From Oscillospiraceae bacterium (GTDB lineage Bacteria; Bacillota; Clostridia; Oscillospirales; Ruminococcaceae), in NCBI GenBank assembly GCA_031281115.1, contig JAITFV010000276.1:1-5697 (forward strand): a DNA stretch of 5,697 bases, written 5' to 3'. The notes under the pieces were generated by a model. It was given only the letters and a program-made list of their open reading frames with translations, was not told the origin of the DNA and ran no database searches. Below are positions 5,433 to 5,697 of the stretch, piece after piece; the stretch's first letter is position 1, and each line of letters starts with the position of its first letter. Made by a program: the position numbers and the translations under genes.

Positions 5433-5697
5433 AATCATCATTTAGAGCAGATGGCGCAGGCTATTTTCAAGTCATGGTTCGTGGACTTCGAGCCTTTCGT
5501 GAATGGCGACTTCATTGACAGTGAACTCGGTGAAATCCCTGTGGGATGGCGTATCGGCACTCTTGATGAATGTATGGACTTTTTCAATGGCTACGCTTTC
5601 AAAAGCAACGAACTTCTTAATGTCGAAGAAGACGACTGTTACCACATTTTTAAGATGGGACACATCCAAAAAGGCGGCGGTTTCAACGCTAACGGCA
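5433..5697 (+). CDS. hsdS: Type I R-M specificity subunit, C-terminal half, partial at both ends
   Basis: The reading frame opens with NHHLEQMAQAIFKSWFVDF (5433-5489), the conserved helical spacer of HsdS. Then ELGEIPVGWRIGTL marks the start of the second target-recognition domain, and the frame runs open to the window end. HsdS binds the split DNA target through two such domains and joins HsdM and HsdR. The first recognition domain is absent on the left: the homology begins exactly at the spacer helix, with no start codon or SD. The internal ATG at 5451 has no SD. The half-gene points away from hsdR and FRG, which lie on the other strand; in ordinary type I operons all are co-directional. 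It may be a silent donor cassette for specificity switching, or the product of a rearrangement. Confidence 0.85.

Noticed and set aside
5472..5669. 65-codon open frame on the minus strand opposite hsdS
   Set aside because: The plus-strand reading is a clear HsdS spacer and recognition domain; the minus frame shows nothing recognisable.

Overview
The window looks like a piece of an integrative and conjugative element (ICE), or related conjugative plasmid backbone, from an anaerobic Bacillota (Firmicutes) bacterium. The reasons are strong AGGAGG-type ribosome sites before most genes, mixed ATG/GTG/TTG starts, and a PcfB-type protein followed directly by a VirD4/PcfC-type coupling ATPase. Next to it lies a broken type I restriction-modification (R-M) locus. 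No ribosomal RNA, tRNA or CRISPR array was seen. Species cannot be named from this sequence.

Positions 1-137 hold no gene but have three abutting hairpins. Positions 138-929 encode an intact phage-type antirepressor (BRO-N plus KilAC domains), whose stop codon lies inside a perfect 28-nt palindrome. Positions 938-1129 hold a small CxxC...CxxC protein with no usable start codon, apparently a gene that lost its 5' end at that palindrome. A small Cys-rich protein follows (1148-1375), and a terminator-like hairpin covers its last codons.

Positions 1406-3534 form the conjugation-associated operon: a short cytosine-methyltransferase-like protein that probably starts at a rare ATA codon, a leader region with a 13-codon ORF and mutually exclusive stems, the PcfB-like protein, and the coupling ATPase. 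The ATPase reads normally through its Walker A and DPKG motifs and then ends abruptly at about 3535.

From about 3540 to 5400 the sense strand switches to minus. In transcription order there is an FRG-domain gene (broken near its N-terminus) and then hsdR, of which only the N-terminal nuclease domain remains before the 3540 junction. To the right, on the plus strand again, the second half of hsdS begins abruptly at about 5433 and runs off the window.

The left part probably works as a transfer module: PcfB presents the relaxase-DNA substrate to the VirD4-like ATPase at the membrane. As drawn, neither the ATPase nor the R-M system can be complete. The orientation switches at 3535-3546 and 5401-5432 may reflect true rearrangement, a shuffling type I specificity locus, or a chimeric assembly. 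The points most worth following up are the hsdS half-gene facing away from hsdR, the VirD4/HsdR junction, the SD-sequestering leader before pcfB, and the probable AUA start.
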